Shown: piece after piece, positions 17,301 to 24,830 of the stretch | Layout of the letters: each line of letters begins with the position of its first letter | Numbering within the stretch: position 1 is the stretch's first letter | Assembly: GCF_900091725.1 (NCBI RefSeq) | Contig: NZ_FMBW01000044.1 | Coordinates: forward strand, 543,827 to 607,826 | From: Streptomyces sp. DvalAA-43 | Lineage (GTDB): Bacteria; Actinomycetota; Actinomycetes; Streptomycetales; Streptomycetaceae | Direction: 5' to 3' | DNA length: 64,000 bases | Program-made: the position numbers and the translations under genes | Notes under the pieces: generated by a model | What the model was told of the DNA's origin: nothing | Database searches by the model: none | Seen by the model: only the letters and a program-made list of their open reading frames with translations

Positions 17301-19682
17301 AAGCACCCGAACCTCAAGGACTACCCGGCGTTCACCGTCGACGTCCGCGACCGCGACCGGGTCCGTGAGGCCCTGCGCGGCCAGCTCATCGCCACCCAGC
17401 GCGCCGCCAACGGCGCCCTGCTCGCGGCCACCGGCGTACAGAGCGCGGGCGTGCTCGACGACCTGTACGGCAGGCACGCGGCCACCGCAGCGCTCGGCCC
17501 GGTCTTCGACCACCGCGGCCGCCCCACCCTCTCCGTCTGGGCGCCCACCGCCCGGACCGTCGCCCTCGAACTCGACGGGAAGAACGTCCCGATGCGGCGC
17601 GACGACCGCACCGGCGTCTGGTCGGTCACCGGACCGAGGAGCTGGAACGGCAAGCCCTACCGGTACGCCGTGAACGTCTGGGCGCCCACTGTCCGCACGA
17701 TGGTCACCAACAAGGTCACCGACCCGTACTCCACCGCCCTGACCACCGACTCCGCCCGCAGCCTCGTCGTCGACCTCGACGACCCGAAGCTGGCGCCGAA
17801 GGGCTGGTCCGGGCTGCGGAAGCCCGCCGCCGTCCCGCTGCGCGACGCCCAGATCCAGGAGCTGCACATCCGCGACTTCTCGATCGCGGACCGCACCTCG
17901 AAGCATCCCGGCGAATACCTCGCCTTCACCGACACCCGCTCCGACGGGATGAAGCACCTCAAGCTGCTCGCCGACTCCGGCGCCTCCTACGTCCATCTGC
18001 TGCCCGCCTTCGACATCGGCACCATTCCCGAGAAGAAGTCCGCGCAGCGGAAACCGGCCTGCGACCTCGCCGTGTACGCCCCCGACTCCCAGGAGCAGCA
18101 GGCCTGCGTGGCGAAGGCCGCCGCGAAGGACGGCTTCAACTGGGGCTACGACCCGCTGCACTACACCGTCCCCGAGGGCTCCTACGCCTCCGACCCGAAC
18201 GGCACCCGGCGCACCGTGGAGTTCCGGCAGATGGTGCAGGGGCTGAACGGCGCCGGGCTGCGGACGGTCATGGACGTCGTCTACAACCACACCGTCGCCG
18301 CCGGCCAGGACGACAAGTCCGTACTCGACCGGATCGTGCCCGGCTACTACCAGCGGCTGCTGGACGACGGCACCGTCGCCACCTCCACCTGCTGTGCCAA
18401 CACCGCCCCCGAGAACACCATGATGGGCAAGCTGGTCGTCGACTCGGTCGTCACCTGGGCCAAGGAGTACAAGGTCGACGGCTTCCGCTTCGACCTGATG
18501 GGCCACCACCCCAAGGCCAACATCCTCGCCGTCCGCAAGGCGCTCGACGCCCTCACGATCGCCGAGGACGGCGTCGACGGGAAGAAGATCATCCTGTACG
18601 GGGAGGGCTGGAACTTCGGCGAGATCGCCGACGACGCCCGCTTCGTCCAGGCCACCCAGAAGAACATGGCCGGCACCGGCATCGCCACCTTCTCCGACCG
18701 GTCCCGCGACGCCGTCCGAGGCGGCAGCCCCTTCGACGAGGACCCCGGCGTACAGGGCTTCGCCACCGGCCTCTACACCGACCCCAACTCCTCGGCCGCC
18801 AACGGCACGAAGGCCGAGCAGAAGGCCCGGCTGCTGCACTATCAGGACCTGATCAAGGTCGGTCTCACCGGCAACCTCGCCGACTACACCTTCACCGACT
18901 CCACCGGGAACACGGTCAAGGGCTCCGGCGTCGACTACAACGGCGCCCCCGCCGGATACGCCGCCGCCCCCGGCGACGCCCTCGCCTACGCGGACGCCCA
19001 CGACAACGAATCGCTCTACGACACGCTCGCCTTCAAGCTCCCGGCGGGCACCTCGGCGGCCGACCGGGCCCGGATGCAGGTCCTGGCCATGGCGACGGCC
19101 ACCCTCTCGCAGGGCCCCTCGCTCTCCCAGGCGGGCACCGACCTGCTGCGCTCCAAGTCCCTGGACCGCAACTCGTACGACAGCGGCGACTGGTTCAACG
19201 CCCTGCACTGGGACTGCCGCGACGGCAACGGCTTCGGCCGCGGACTGCCGCCGGCCGCCGACAACGAGCCCAAATGGTCCTACGCGAAGCCGCTGCTGGC
19301 CGATCCCGCGCTCCGTCCCGGCTGCGCGCGGATCAACGGCGCCTCCGCCGCGTACCGGGACCTGCTCACCATCCGCGCCACGGAGCGGGACTTCGGTCTC
19401 GCCACCACCGGGCAGGTGCAGTCCGCCCTGTCCTTCCCGCTCTCCGGGAAGGCCGAGACACCGGGCGTGATCACCATGCGGCTCGGGAAGCTGGTGGTCG
19501 TCCTCAACGCGACCCCCGGCACCGTGCGCCAGACGGTCACCGCACTGGCGGGCAAGGGGTACGCACTCCATCCGGTCCAGGCTGCGGGCGCGGATTCTAC
19601 TGTCAAGAAGTCCACCTATGAGGAGAGTTCGGGAAGGTTCACCGTTCCGGGACGTACGGTGGCGATGTTCTCCCGGAACTGA
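14358..19682 (+). CDS. Secreted bifunctional amylase-pullulanase, two GH13 modules
   Basis: 1774 residues from GTG 14358, with AAGGAG nine bases upstream and a signal peptide ending near TASATS. Module 1 (about 50-600) is a GH13 amylase: GFRIDTVKHV Asp303, FGEVYS Glu337, GNHDMGR Asp408. Two PUD/CBM41-like starch-binding repeats follow near 717 (VHYRRADGDYDGWKL) and 815 (LHYYRPDGDYDGWGL). Module 2 has a CBM48-like domain (about 1045-1130) and a pullulanase GH13 domain: FNWGYDP at 1260-1266, GFRFDLMGHH Asp1379, YGEGWN Glu1416, AHDNES Asp1549. One protein can thus cut alpha-1,4 and alpha-1,6 bonds. It lies 193 bases after the amylase gene without a clear promoter of its own. Confidence 0.9.
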   Translation: MSRSTLGRGAVAALCAALLPVVPAATASATSRPPGPPSDARLAAEPARHDLTREQFYFVMPDRFANGDTSNDRGGLTGSRLETGYDPTDKGFYQGGDLKGLTDRLDYIKGLGTTAIWLAPIFKNRPVQGTGKDASAGYHGYWITDFTQVDPHFGTNADLSKLIDRAHGKGMKVFFDVITNHTADTVDYAERTYGYRPKGAYPYLDRDGRPFDDAKGLAKVGTDSFPYTPKNTGTAGAKVPSWLNDPTMYHNRGDSTFAGESATYGDFSGLDDLWTERPEVVSGMEKIYEKWVRDFDIDGFRIDTVKHVDLDFWTQWATALDTYAAKHGREDFFMFGEVYSADTAITSPYVTRGRLDATLDFPFQEAARQYASQGAPASKLAAVFGDDYRYTTDKANAYEQVTFLGNHDMGRIGTFLKQDNPKADDAELVKRAGLANELMFLGRGNPVVYYGDEQGFTGAGGDKDARQTMFASKTADYLDDDELGTDRTHATDAYDTKHPLYRTIAALSALTRKNPALRDGVQTERYAEGSVYAFSRTDPEKPDEYLVAANNGTAPRTVELPTASPNTNFLTLYGGSGTVRNGADRKITVTVPALSSLVLRAEKPLGAPATKPSITLTAPAAGATGTVELSADVDGGQLNRVVFAAQTGNGKWATLGSADHAPYRVTQHLDGKVAAGTPLRYKAVVVDRTGRTASALATSTAGQAPAEPKPVAVQRDHAVVHYRRADGDYDGWKLRSGDTTAAFTGRDAYGAFAWLKLDEDASTVPYTVEKDGTADGPQRTVDLARTGQVWIGQGEDGQADTAPDGAYPPQDTTKAVLHYYRPDGDYDGWGLHTWTGAKDPTDWARPLQPAKKDASGVTFEVPLTDGATSLSYILHKGDEKDLPSDQSLDLTTYGHEVWTLGATPGYLLPQTGGVPTPDLSGAEAQWIDADTVVWKVKTTGATSQQLVYARNGGISVVDGALSDEGQWLRLTPSALTDAQKAKHPNLKDYPAFTVDVRDRDRVREALRGQLIATQRAANGALLAATGVQSAGVLDDLYGRHAATAALGPVFDHRGRPTLSVWAPTARTVALELDGKNVPMRRDDRTGVWSVTGPRSWNGKPYRYAVNVWAPTVRTMVTNKVTDPYSTALTTDSARSLVVDLDDPKLAPKGWSGLRKPAAVPLRDAQIQELHIRDFSIADRTSKHPGEYLAFTDTRSDGMKHLKLLADSGASYVHLLPAFDIGTIPEKKSAQRKPACDLAVYAPDSQEQQACVAKAAAKDGFNWGYDPLHYTVPEGSYASDPNGTRRTVEFRQMVQGLNGAGLRTVMDVVYNHTVAAGQDDKSVLDRIVPGYYQRLLDDGTVATSTCCANTAPENTMMGKLVVDSVVTWAKEYKVDGFRFDLMGHHPKANILAVRKALDALTIAEDGVDGKKIILYGEGWNFGEIADDARFVQATQKNMAGTGIATFSDRSRDAVRGGSPFDEDPGVQGFATGLYTDPNSSAANGTKAEQKARLLHYQDLIKVGLTGNLADYTFTDSTGNTVKGSGVDYNGAPAGYAAAPGDALAYADAHDNESLYDTLAFKLPAGTSAADRARMQVLAMATATLSQGPSLSQAGTDLLRSKSLDRNSYDSGDWFNALHWDCRDGNGFGRGLPPAADNEPKWSYAKPLLADPALRPGCARINGASAAYRDLLTIRATERDFGLATTGQVQSALSFPLSGKAETPGVITMRLGKLVVVLNATPGTVRQTVTALAGKGYALHPVQAAGADSTVKKSTYEESSGRFTVPGRTVAMFSRN

Positions 19683-19872
19683 GCCAGGACAGCGCTAGGT
19701 TGGGAGGCAGCAAGCCGTCGGGGAATGCCGCAGCACCGCACCCCCGGCGCGCCCTCCCACCCCCCGGCCGGTCCCGGCCCCTCTCCGGTACGCCAGGCGT
19801 CCTCGTGTGCCTGCGCCGTACGGGAACCAGGGGCCGGGGCCGGCCGGTCCACCTGTTTCGGCGACGGTGACC

Positions 19873-21909
19873 ATGGCGAGCAACATCCCCGAGGAGACAA
19901 GCAGCTTTGTCGGACGGAAAGCGGAACTTGCCAGGCTGGAACACACCCTCGCCACGCACCGGCTGACCACGCTCACCGGCAGCGGCGGTGTCGGCAAGAC
20001 CAGGCTCGCCGTCCGCGCGGCCCGGCAGTCGGCATCCGCCCACCGCGACGGCGCGTGGTGGGCGGACCTGTCACCGCTCCACGACGACGGACTGCTCATC
20101 GCGACCGTCTCCGACGCGGTCGGACTCTCCGACCACACCCTGCGCATGCCCATCGACGCGCTGTGCGAATGGCTCGTCGACAAGGAGATGCTGCTGACCC
20201 TCGACTCGTGCGAGCATCTGCGCCACGCCTGCGCGCACCTGCTCGGCGAGATCCTCACGACGTCCCCCGGCCTCACCGTGCTCGCCACCAGCCGACAGCG
20301 CCTGGACATCAGGGGCGAGCAGGTCGTCGAGGTGGATCCGCTGCCCGTCGAGGGCGCGGCCGACGCGCTGACGCTGTTCCGGGACCGGGCGGCCGCCTCC
20401 GCCCCCGGACTCGCCCTCGACGAACCGGGGAACGCCGAGGCCGCCGCCGAGATCTGCCGCCGCCTCGAAGGCATTCCGCTCGCCATCGAACTCGCCGCCG
20501 GAGCCCTCGGCCGGGACACCGTCGAACAGGTCGCCGCACGGATCAGGTCCCGCTTCGAGGTACCGGACGACACCTCGCTCTGGCCGCCACGCCACCGCAC
20601 CCTGCGCACCGCCATCGGCTGGAGCCATGAGCTGTGCGCCCCCCTGGAACGGCTGCTCTGGGCCCGGCTGACCGTCCTGCGCGGGGACTTCGACGAGGCC
20701 GTGGCCCGCGAGGTCTGCGCCGGGGGACCGCTCACCGCGGACGGCGTGAGCCGGGCGCTGAACGGCCTGGTCGCCAAGTCCGTCGTCGCACGCGACGGCG
20801 CACGCCACCGGATGCTCGACACCATCCGCGAGTACGGCCGGATGTGGCTCGCCGAACTCGGCGAGGAACGGGCCGCCGCCGACCGGCACGCCGCCTGCTT
20901 CCTCGGCCTGGCCCGCAACGCCCACGCGGGCTGGACCGGTGACGACCAGATCAGCTGGTACCACCGCATCGCCGAGGCGCACGCCGACCTCTGCGCCGCC
21001 CTCGACCACCTGCTGGTCCACGACACCGCCGCCGCCCAGGAGATGGCGGGCCGGATCGGCTTCTTCTGGTGCTGCTGCGGCCATCTCCCGCAGACCCGCG
21101 AGTACGCCCGGCGCGCCCTGGCCGCCGGACCGGCCGAGGGCCCCCACCGCACCCGCGCCCTGTGGGTGCTGGGCATCACCGTCATGCTCCAGGGCGACTA
21201 CCCGGCCGCCCGCAGGCTGGGCCGGGAGTGCAGCAGGGCAGCGGCGCGCGACGGCACCGACGAGGGCATCCTCGCCGCCGCCTATCTGTGCGGCCTCACC
21301 CATCTGATGACCGGCCGCCCCGAGGCGGGCCTCCGGGAGGTCGACCGGGTCCTGCGCTCGACCGGGACCGCCACCCCGCTGGAGCGGGCCTACCGGCTGC
21401 GGTGCCGGCTCATCACGGTCTTCGCCCTGACCGGGCTCGGACGGCTGGACGAGGCGGCGGAGGCGGCCGCGGTGCTGCGCGCGTCCTGCGAGGCCCTGGA
21501 CGAGTGCTGGACCCGCAGTTACGTCGACTACCAGCTCGCCCTGATCGCCCTGCTCCAGGGCGACGCCGAATCCTCCGCCGTCCACGCCCGCTCGATGCTC
21601 GCGGGCAAGCACCGCATGCGCGACAGCTTCGGCATCGCGCTCGGCCTGGACATCCTGGCCGCGGCGATCGCCGCCCAGGGCGCCGGTGCCCGCGCCGCCC
21701 GGGTCTACGGCACGGGCCAGGTGTACTGGCACATGGTCGGCCACCCGCAACGCGGCACCCCGGAGCTGGGACCACTGCGCGAGGCGTGCGAACGCCGGGC
21801 CCGTGAGGCCGTCGGCGACGCCGCCTACCAGCGGGCCTTCGAGCGCGGCCGGGCGGACAACGCGGAGGTGGGCCTGGCGGCCGCGCTCCAGGGCGAACTG
21901 CTCATGTAA
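19873..21909 (+). CDS. STAND-type ATPase regulator without a visible DNA-binding domain
   Basis: 678 residues from ATG 19873; GTG starts at 19867 and 19807 are also in frame and no ribosome site decides. FVGRKAELARLE is followed by a P-loop (GSGGVGKTRLAVRAA, near residues 36-50), a Walker B-like LLTLDSCEH and the NB-ARC-type GIPLAIELAA. The second half is helical and TPR-like. The family usually carries an N- or C-terminal helix-turn-helix (AfsR/LuxR types); none is visible, so it may act through a partner or by protein contacts. It stands alone downstream of the pullulanase gene. Confidence 0.75.
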   Translation: MASNIPEETSSFVGRKAELARLEHTLATHRLTTLTGSGGVGKTRLAVRAARQSASAHRDGAWWADLSPLHDDGLLIATVSDAVGLSDHTLRMPIDALCEWLVDKEMLLTLDSCEHLRHACAHLLGEILTTSPGLTVLATSRQRLDIRGEQVVEVDPLPVEGAADALTLFRDRAAASAPGLALDEPGNAEAAAEICRRLEGIPLAIELAAGALGRDTVEQVAARIRSRFEVPDDTSLWPPRHRTLRTAIGWSHELCAPLERLLWARLTVLRGDFDEAVAREVCAGGPLTADGVSRALNGLVAKSVVARDGARHRMLDTIREYGRMWLAELGEERAAADRHAACFLGLARNAHAGWTGDDQISWYHRIAEAHADLCAALDHLLVHDTAAAQEMAGRIGFFWCCCGHLPQTREYARRALAAGPAEGPHRTRALWVLGITVMLQGDYPAARRLGRECSRAAARDGTDEGILAAAYLCGLTHLMTGRPEAGLREVDRVLRSTGTATPLERAYRLRCRLITVFALTGLGRLDEAAEAAAVLRASCEALDECWTRSYVDYQLALIALLQGDAESSAVHARSMLAGKHRMRDSFGIALGLDILAAAIAAQGAGARAARVYGTGQVYWHMVGHPQRGTPELGPLREACERRAREAVGDAAYQRAFERGRADNAEVGLAAALQGELLM

Positions 21910-21930
21910 CGCGAGCCGGACGGGCGTTAC

Positions 21931-21980
21931 GCCGGGTCCGGGAAGCCCGCCGTACGCCCGGCGGGCTTCCCGGACCCGGC
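21931..21980. terminator. Perfect 22-bp bidirectional terminator hairpin
   Basis: Arms 21931-21952 and 21959-21980 are perfectly complementary (GCCGGGTCCGG...CCGGACCCGGC) around a 6-base loop, TACGCC. It separates two convergent genes and its right arm abuts the stop codon of the TetR gene. Confidence 0.88.
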
Positions 21981-22703
21981 CTACGGCAGCCGCTGCGGGG
22001 GAACGGCCGGTACGGCGGGCGCCAGGGCGGAGAGCCGCTCCAGCAGTTCCCCGAACGGCCCGTCCGCCGGTTCCTGCCCGAGGACCCGCAGCACGATGCC
22101 CGCCATCTCCGCGTCGTACGCGGCGCTCACCGCGGCCAGCGCGGCGAAGTCGTGCACCAGCTGGAGCTCCAGCTCCGCGCGGGCGATCCGCCGCCCGTCC
22201 AGCCAGATCAGGGCCGTCGACTCGGCCAGCGACACCCAGGAACGCACCACCAACTCCAGCCGGGCCGGGGGCTCCTCGACCCCCAGATGGGCCAGGATCT
22301 GCTCGCAGGCGGCCTGCCGCACCCCGTCGATCATCGCGTTCGCCGTCGAGGACCCCGCCGCGGGCCCGCCCCGCATCAGCGCCGAGAACCCGGGCCCGTG
22401 CTCGTCGACGAAGTCGAAGAACCGCCGCATCACCCGCAGCAGCCGGGTGCCGAGCGGCCCTTCGCGGGGCTCCACGAACCGGGCCGCCAGCTCGTCGGCG
22501 GCCCGCCGCAGCGCGGCCTCGTACAGGCTCTGCTTCCCCGGGAAGTAGTGGTAGACCAAGGGCCGCGAGATCCCCGCGGCGGCCGCGATCTCGTCGATCG
22601 ACACCTCGTCCGGGGCGCGGTGACTGAACAACTCCAGCGCGACACCGATCAATTGCTGTCTGCGCTCCTCGACGCCCATCCTGCGCCGCACCCCGGTCGT
22701 CAT
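21981..22703 (-). CDS. TetR-family transcriptional regulator
   Basis: 240 residues from ATG 22703, which gives the usual short basic N-terminus (MTTGVRRRMGVEERRQQ). The helix-turn-helix is VSIDEIAAAAGISRPLVYHYF at about residues 35-55; the rest is a TetR ligand domain with FFDFVDEHGPGFSALMRGG. It lies 60 bases after the ferredoxin-reductase gene on the same strand, so it is the last gene of a three-gene operon and probably controls it. A dyad at the front of that operon is a candidate target. Confidence 0.88.
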   Translation of the reverse strand: MTTGVRRRMGVEERRQQLIGVALELFSHRAPDEVSIDEIAAAAGISRPLVYHYFPGKQSLYEAALRRAADELAARFVEPREGPLGTRLLRVMRRFFDFVDEHGPGFSALMRGGPAAGSSTANAMIDGVRQAACEQILAHLGVEEPPARLELVVRSWVSLAESTALIWLDGRRIARAELELQLVHDFAALAAVSAAYDAEMAGIVLRVLGQEPADGPFGELLERLSALAPAVPAVPPQRLP

Positions 22704-22763
22704 GGTGGACAGCGTACCGAGTGGAGGGCTGGGGGAGGGGTGGCGGGCGGCCATGGTCCGCGC

Positions 22764-23846
22764 CTACAGATCCAGGACCAGTCGCTCGCCCCGGCACCGC
22801 GAGACGCAGATCAGCATCGAGTCGTCCCGCTCGGAGTCGGTCAGGAGCTCGTCGCGGTGGTCGATCTCGCCCGCCAGGACGCTCTGCCGGCACGTTCCGC
22901 AGAAGCCCTGCTCGCAGGAGTAGGAGACATACGGAAGCGCGTCGCGCACCGCGGCCAGCACCGACCGGTCCGCGGGCACCTGGACCGTACGGCCGGAGCG
23001 GCGCAGCTCGACCTCGAAGGGGGCGGAACCGGCCGATGACGCGGCCGCCGCCGTGAAGCGCTCCAGATGGAGGGTGCGGCCGGGCGGGAGGGCGGCGGCG
23101 ACCGCGTCCATCAGGGGTTCGGGGCCGCAGCAGTAGACGGCCGTGCCCTCCGCCGTCTCCGCCAGGGCCGCGGCGGCGTCCGGACGGCCCGCCTCGTCCG
23201 CGGGGACGACCGTCACCCGGCCGCCCTCCGCGCCCAGCTCCTCGATCTCGTCCAGGAACGGCATCGAGGCGCGGGTCCGCCCGCCGTACAGCAGCCGCCA
23301 CTCGGCGCCCGAGGCGGCGACCGACCGCAGCATCGGCAGGATCGGGGTGATGCCGATACCGCCCGCGACGAACAGGTACGCGGGGGCGTCGGCGAGCGGG
23401 AAGCGGTTGCGCGGGTCGCGGATCTCCACCTCCTCGCCCTCCCGGAGCCGCGCGTGGACCTCGCGGGAGCCGCCGCGGCCGTCCTCCACCAGCCGCGCCG
23501 CGACGGTGTACGTGTCGGGGTCGGCCGGGTCCCCGCACAGCGAGTACTGGCGGACCAGACCGGAGGGCAGCAGCAGGTCGAGGTGGGCGCCGGGCTGCCA
23601 GGCGGGCAGGCCGGAGCCCTTGAGCCGGAGCTGGACGACGCCCTCGGCCGGGGTGGTCCGCTCGGTGATCAGCAGCCGGCGGGTGGCGGTGGTGCGGCGC
23701 TCGGCGTGGCCCGAGACCGGTTCGGCCAGCGCCGGGAGCGGCCACAGCGGGGAGTTCCGGATGCGGCGGTGCAGGGCGCGCTTGGCCAGCAGTGCGGCGC
23801 CCGCGACCAGGACGACGGTACGCAGACGGGGCAGGGGGAGCGGCAT
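22764..23846 (-). CDS. Ferredoxin-type reductase (FAD/NAD plus 2Fe-2S), PDR family
   Basis: 360 residues. After a hydrophobic N-terminus (VVLVAGAALLAKRAL) come an FAD-binding barrel with RQYSLCGDP, an NAD(P)-binding domain (LFVAGGIGITPILPML, VYCCGPEPLMDAV) and a C-terminal plant-type ferredoxin with Cys311, Cys316, Cys319 and Cys347. This is the phthalate dioxygenase reductase layout, which passes electrons from NAD(P)H to an oxygenase. It starts two bases after the stop of the PF10118 gene, so the diiron protein encoded there is the likely electron acceptor. The N-terminal hydrophobic stretch may tether it to the membrane. Confidence 0.88.
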   Translation of the reverse strand: MPLPLPRLRTVVLVAGAALLAKRALHRRIRNSPLWPLPALAEPVSGHAERRTTATRRLLITERTTPAEGVVQLRLKGSGLPAWQPGAHLDLLLPSGLVRQYSLCGDPADPDTYTVAARLVEDGRGGSREVHARLREGEEVEIRDPRNRFPLADAPAYLFVAGGIGITPILPMLRSVAASGAEWRLLYGGRTRASMPFLDEIEELGAEGGRVTVVPADEAGRPDAAAALAETAEGTAVYCCGPEPLMDAVAAALPPGRTLHLERFTAAAASSAGSAPFEVELRRSGRTVQVPADRSVLAAVRDALPYVSYSCEQGFCGTCRQSVLAGEIDHRDELLTDSERDDSMLICVSRCRGERLVLDL

Positions 23847-23848
23847 GG

Positions 23849-24754
23849 TCAGCTGGTTCCCGTCATACGGGCCTCGGCGGCCGTGGCCGCGGGCGAGTGG
23901 GCGAGATAGTCGATGGCCTGGGCCGTGCTGCCCTCCTGCGAGGGGTGGTAGCCGCGGCTGAGATAGCGGGGCACCGAACGCAGCAGATCGCCGGTGGCGG
24001 GCAGGGTGCCGCGCTTGCCGCTGCGGTAGAACTCCTTGAACGAGCCCTTGCCGTCCAGCAGGCTCGGGTCGTTCTCCATGAAGAAGCGGATGCCGCGCTG
24101 CCAGAGGAAGACCAGGGCGCTGAACGCCGTGGCCCAGGTGCGCGCCCGCCGCCGGTAGCCGCCGTCGACATGCATGAACACCTCGAACGCGACCGAGCGG
24201 TGCTCGACCTCCTCCGCGCCGTGCCAGCGCAGCAGATCCAGCATCGTCGGATCGGCGCCGCGCCGGTCCAGCTCGTCGGCGTTCAGCACCCAGTCGCCGA
24301 GGAAGGCGGTGTAGTGCTCGATCGCCGCTATCAGCGCCACCCGCTCCATCAGCCACCAGGTGCCCGCCCGGCCCGGCGGCAGCGTCCGGTCCCCGAGCAG
24401 CTTCTCGAAGAACCAGTCGACCTGCGCGGTGTACGGCGTCGGGTCGAGACCGAGCTCCTTCAGACGGGGCAGCACATCGTCATGGGCCTGGGAGTGCACG
24501 GCCTCCTGGCCGATGAAGCCGATGACGTCCTGGCGCAGCCGCTCGTCGTGGATGTACGGCAGCACCTGCCGGTACACGTGGATGAACCAGCGTTCCCCGG
24601 CGGGCAGCAGGAGGTGGAGCACATTGATGGTGTGCGTGGTGAAGGGATCGCCCGGCACCCAGTGCAGAGGGGTCTTCTCCCAGGCGAAGGAGACCTTGCG
24701 GGCCTTGAGGGGCGTCCGCTCCGACGCGACCGCCGCTGGCTGCGTGTTAGACAT
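23849..24754 (-). CDS. PF10118 family (metal-dependent hydrolase-like, ferritin-like diiron protein)
   Basis: 301 residues. Helices carry FIGQEAVHSQAHD near residue 80, ERVALIAAIEHYTA near 140 and WHGAEEVEHRSVAFE near 185; the repeated Glu...ExxH pattern fits a ferritin-like diiron centre. The family is annotated as predicted metal-dependent hydrolase, but together with the adjacent flavin/2Fe-2S reductase an oxygenase or desaturase-like role is at least as likely. It is the first gene of the operon. The ATG at 24754 has no ribosome site; a TACATT -10-like hexamer just upstream suggests a leaderless mRNA. Confidence 0.8.
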   Translation of the reverse strand: MSNTQPAAVASERTPLKARKVSFAWEKTPLHWVPGDPFTTHTINVLHLLLPAGERWFIHVYRQVLPYIHDERLRQDVIGFIGQEAVHSQAHDDVLPRLKELGLDPTPYTAQVDWFFEKLLGDRTLPPGRAGTWWLMERVALIAAIEHYTAFLGDWVLNADELDRRGADPTMLDLLRWHGAEEVEHRSVAFEVFMHVDGGYRRRARTWATAFSALVFLWQRGIRFFMENDPSLLDGKGSFKEFYRSGKRGTLPATGDLLRSVPRYLSRGYHPSQEGSTAQAIDYLAHSPAATAAEARMTGTS

Positions 24755-24766
24755 ATTGTCAATGTA
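24750..24766 (-). promoter_or_regulatory. Dyad overlapping the start codon and a -10 element, probable TetR operator
   Basis: GACATATTGTC (24750-24760) contains the inverted pair GACA/TGTC with a 3-base centre, on the ATG of the PF10118 gene. On the minus strand TACATT (24766-24761) would place transcription start about at the A of the ATG. The combination suggests a leaderless message shut off by the TetR protein of the same operon. Confidence 0.4.
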
Positions 24767-24830
24767 CTGAGAGGTAGCCCGCAGGAACAGGGGCGTGCGG
24801 CGAATTCCTGACGACCCGGAGCCCGGGGCG

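Noticed and set aside
14082..19571. A minus-strand open frame of about 1800 codons
   Set aside because: It is antisense to the amylase-pullulanase, has a composition dominated by Gly, Val and Asp from complementary high-GC codons and shows no domain. Long open antisense frames are normal in Streptomyces.
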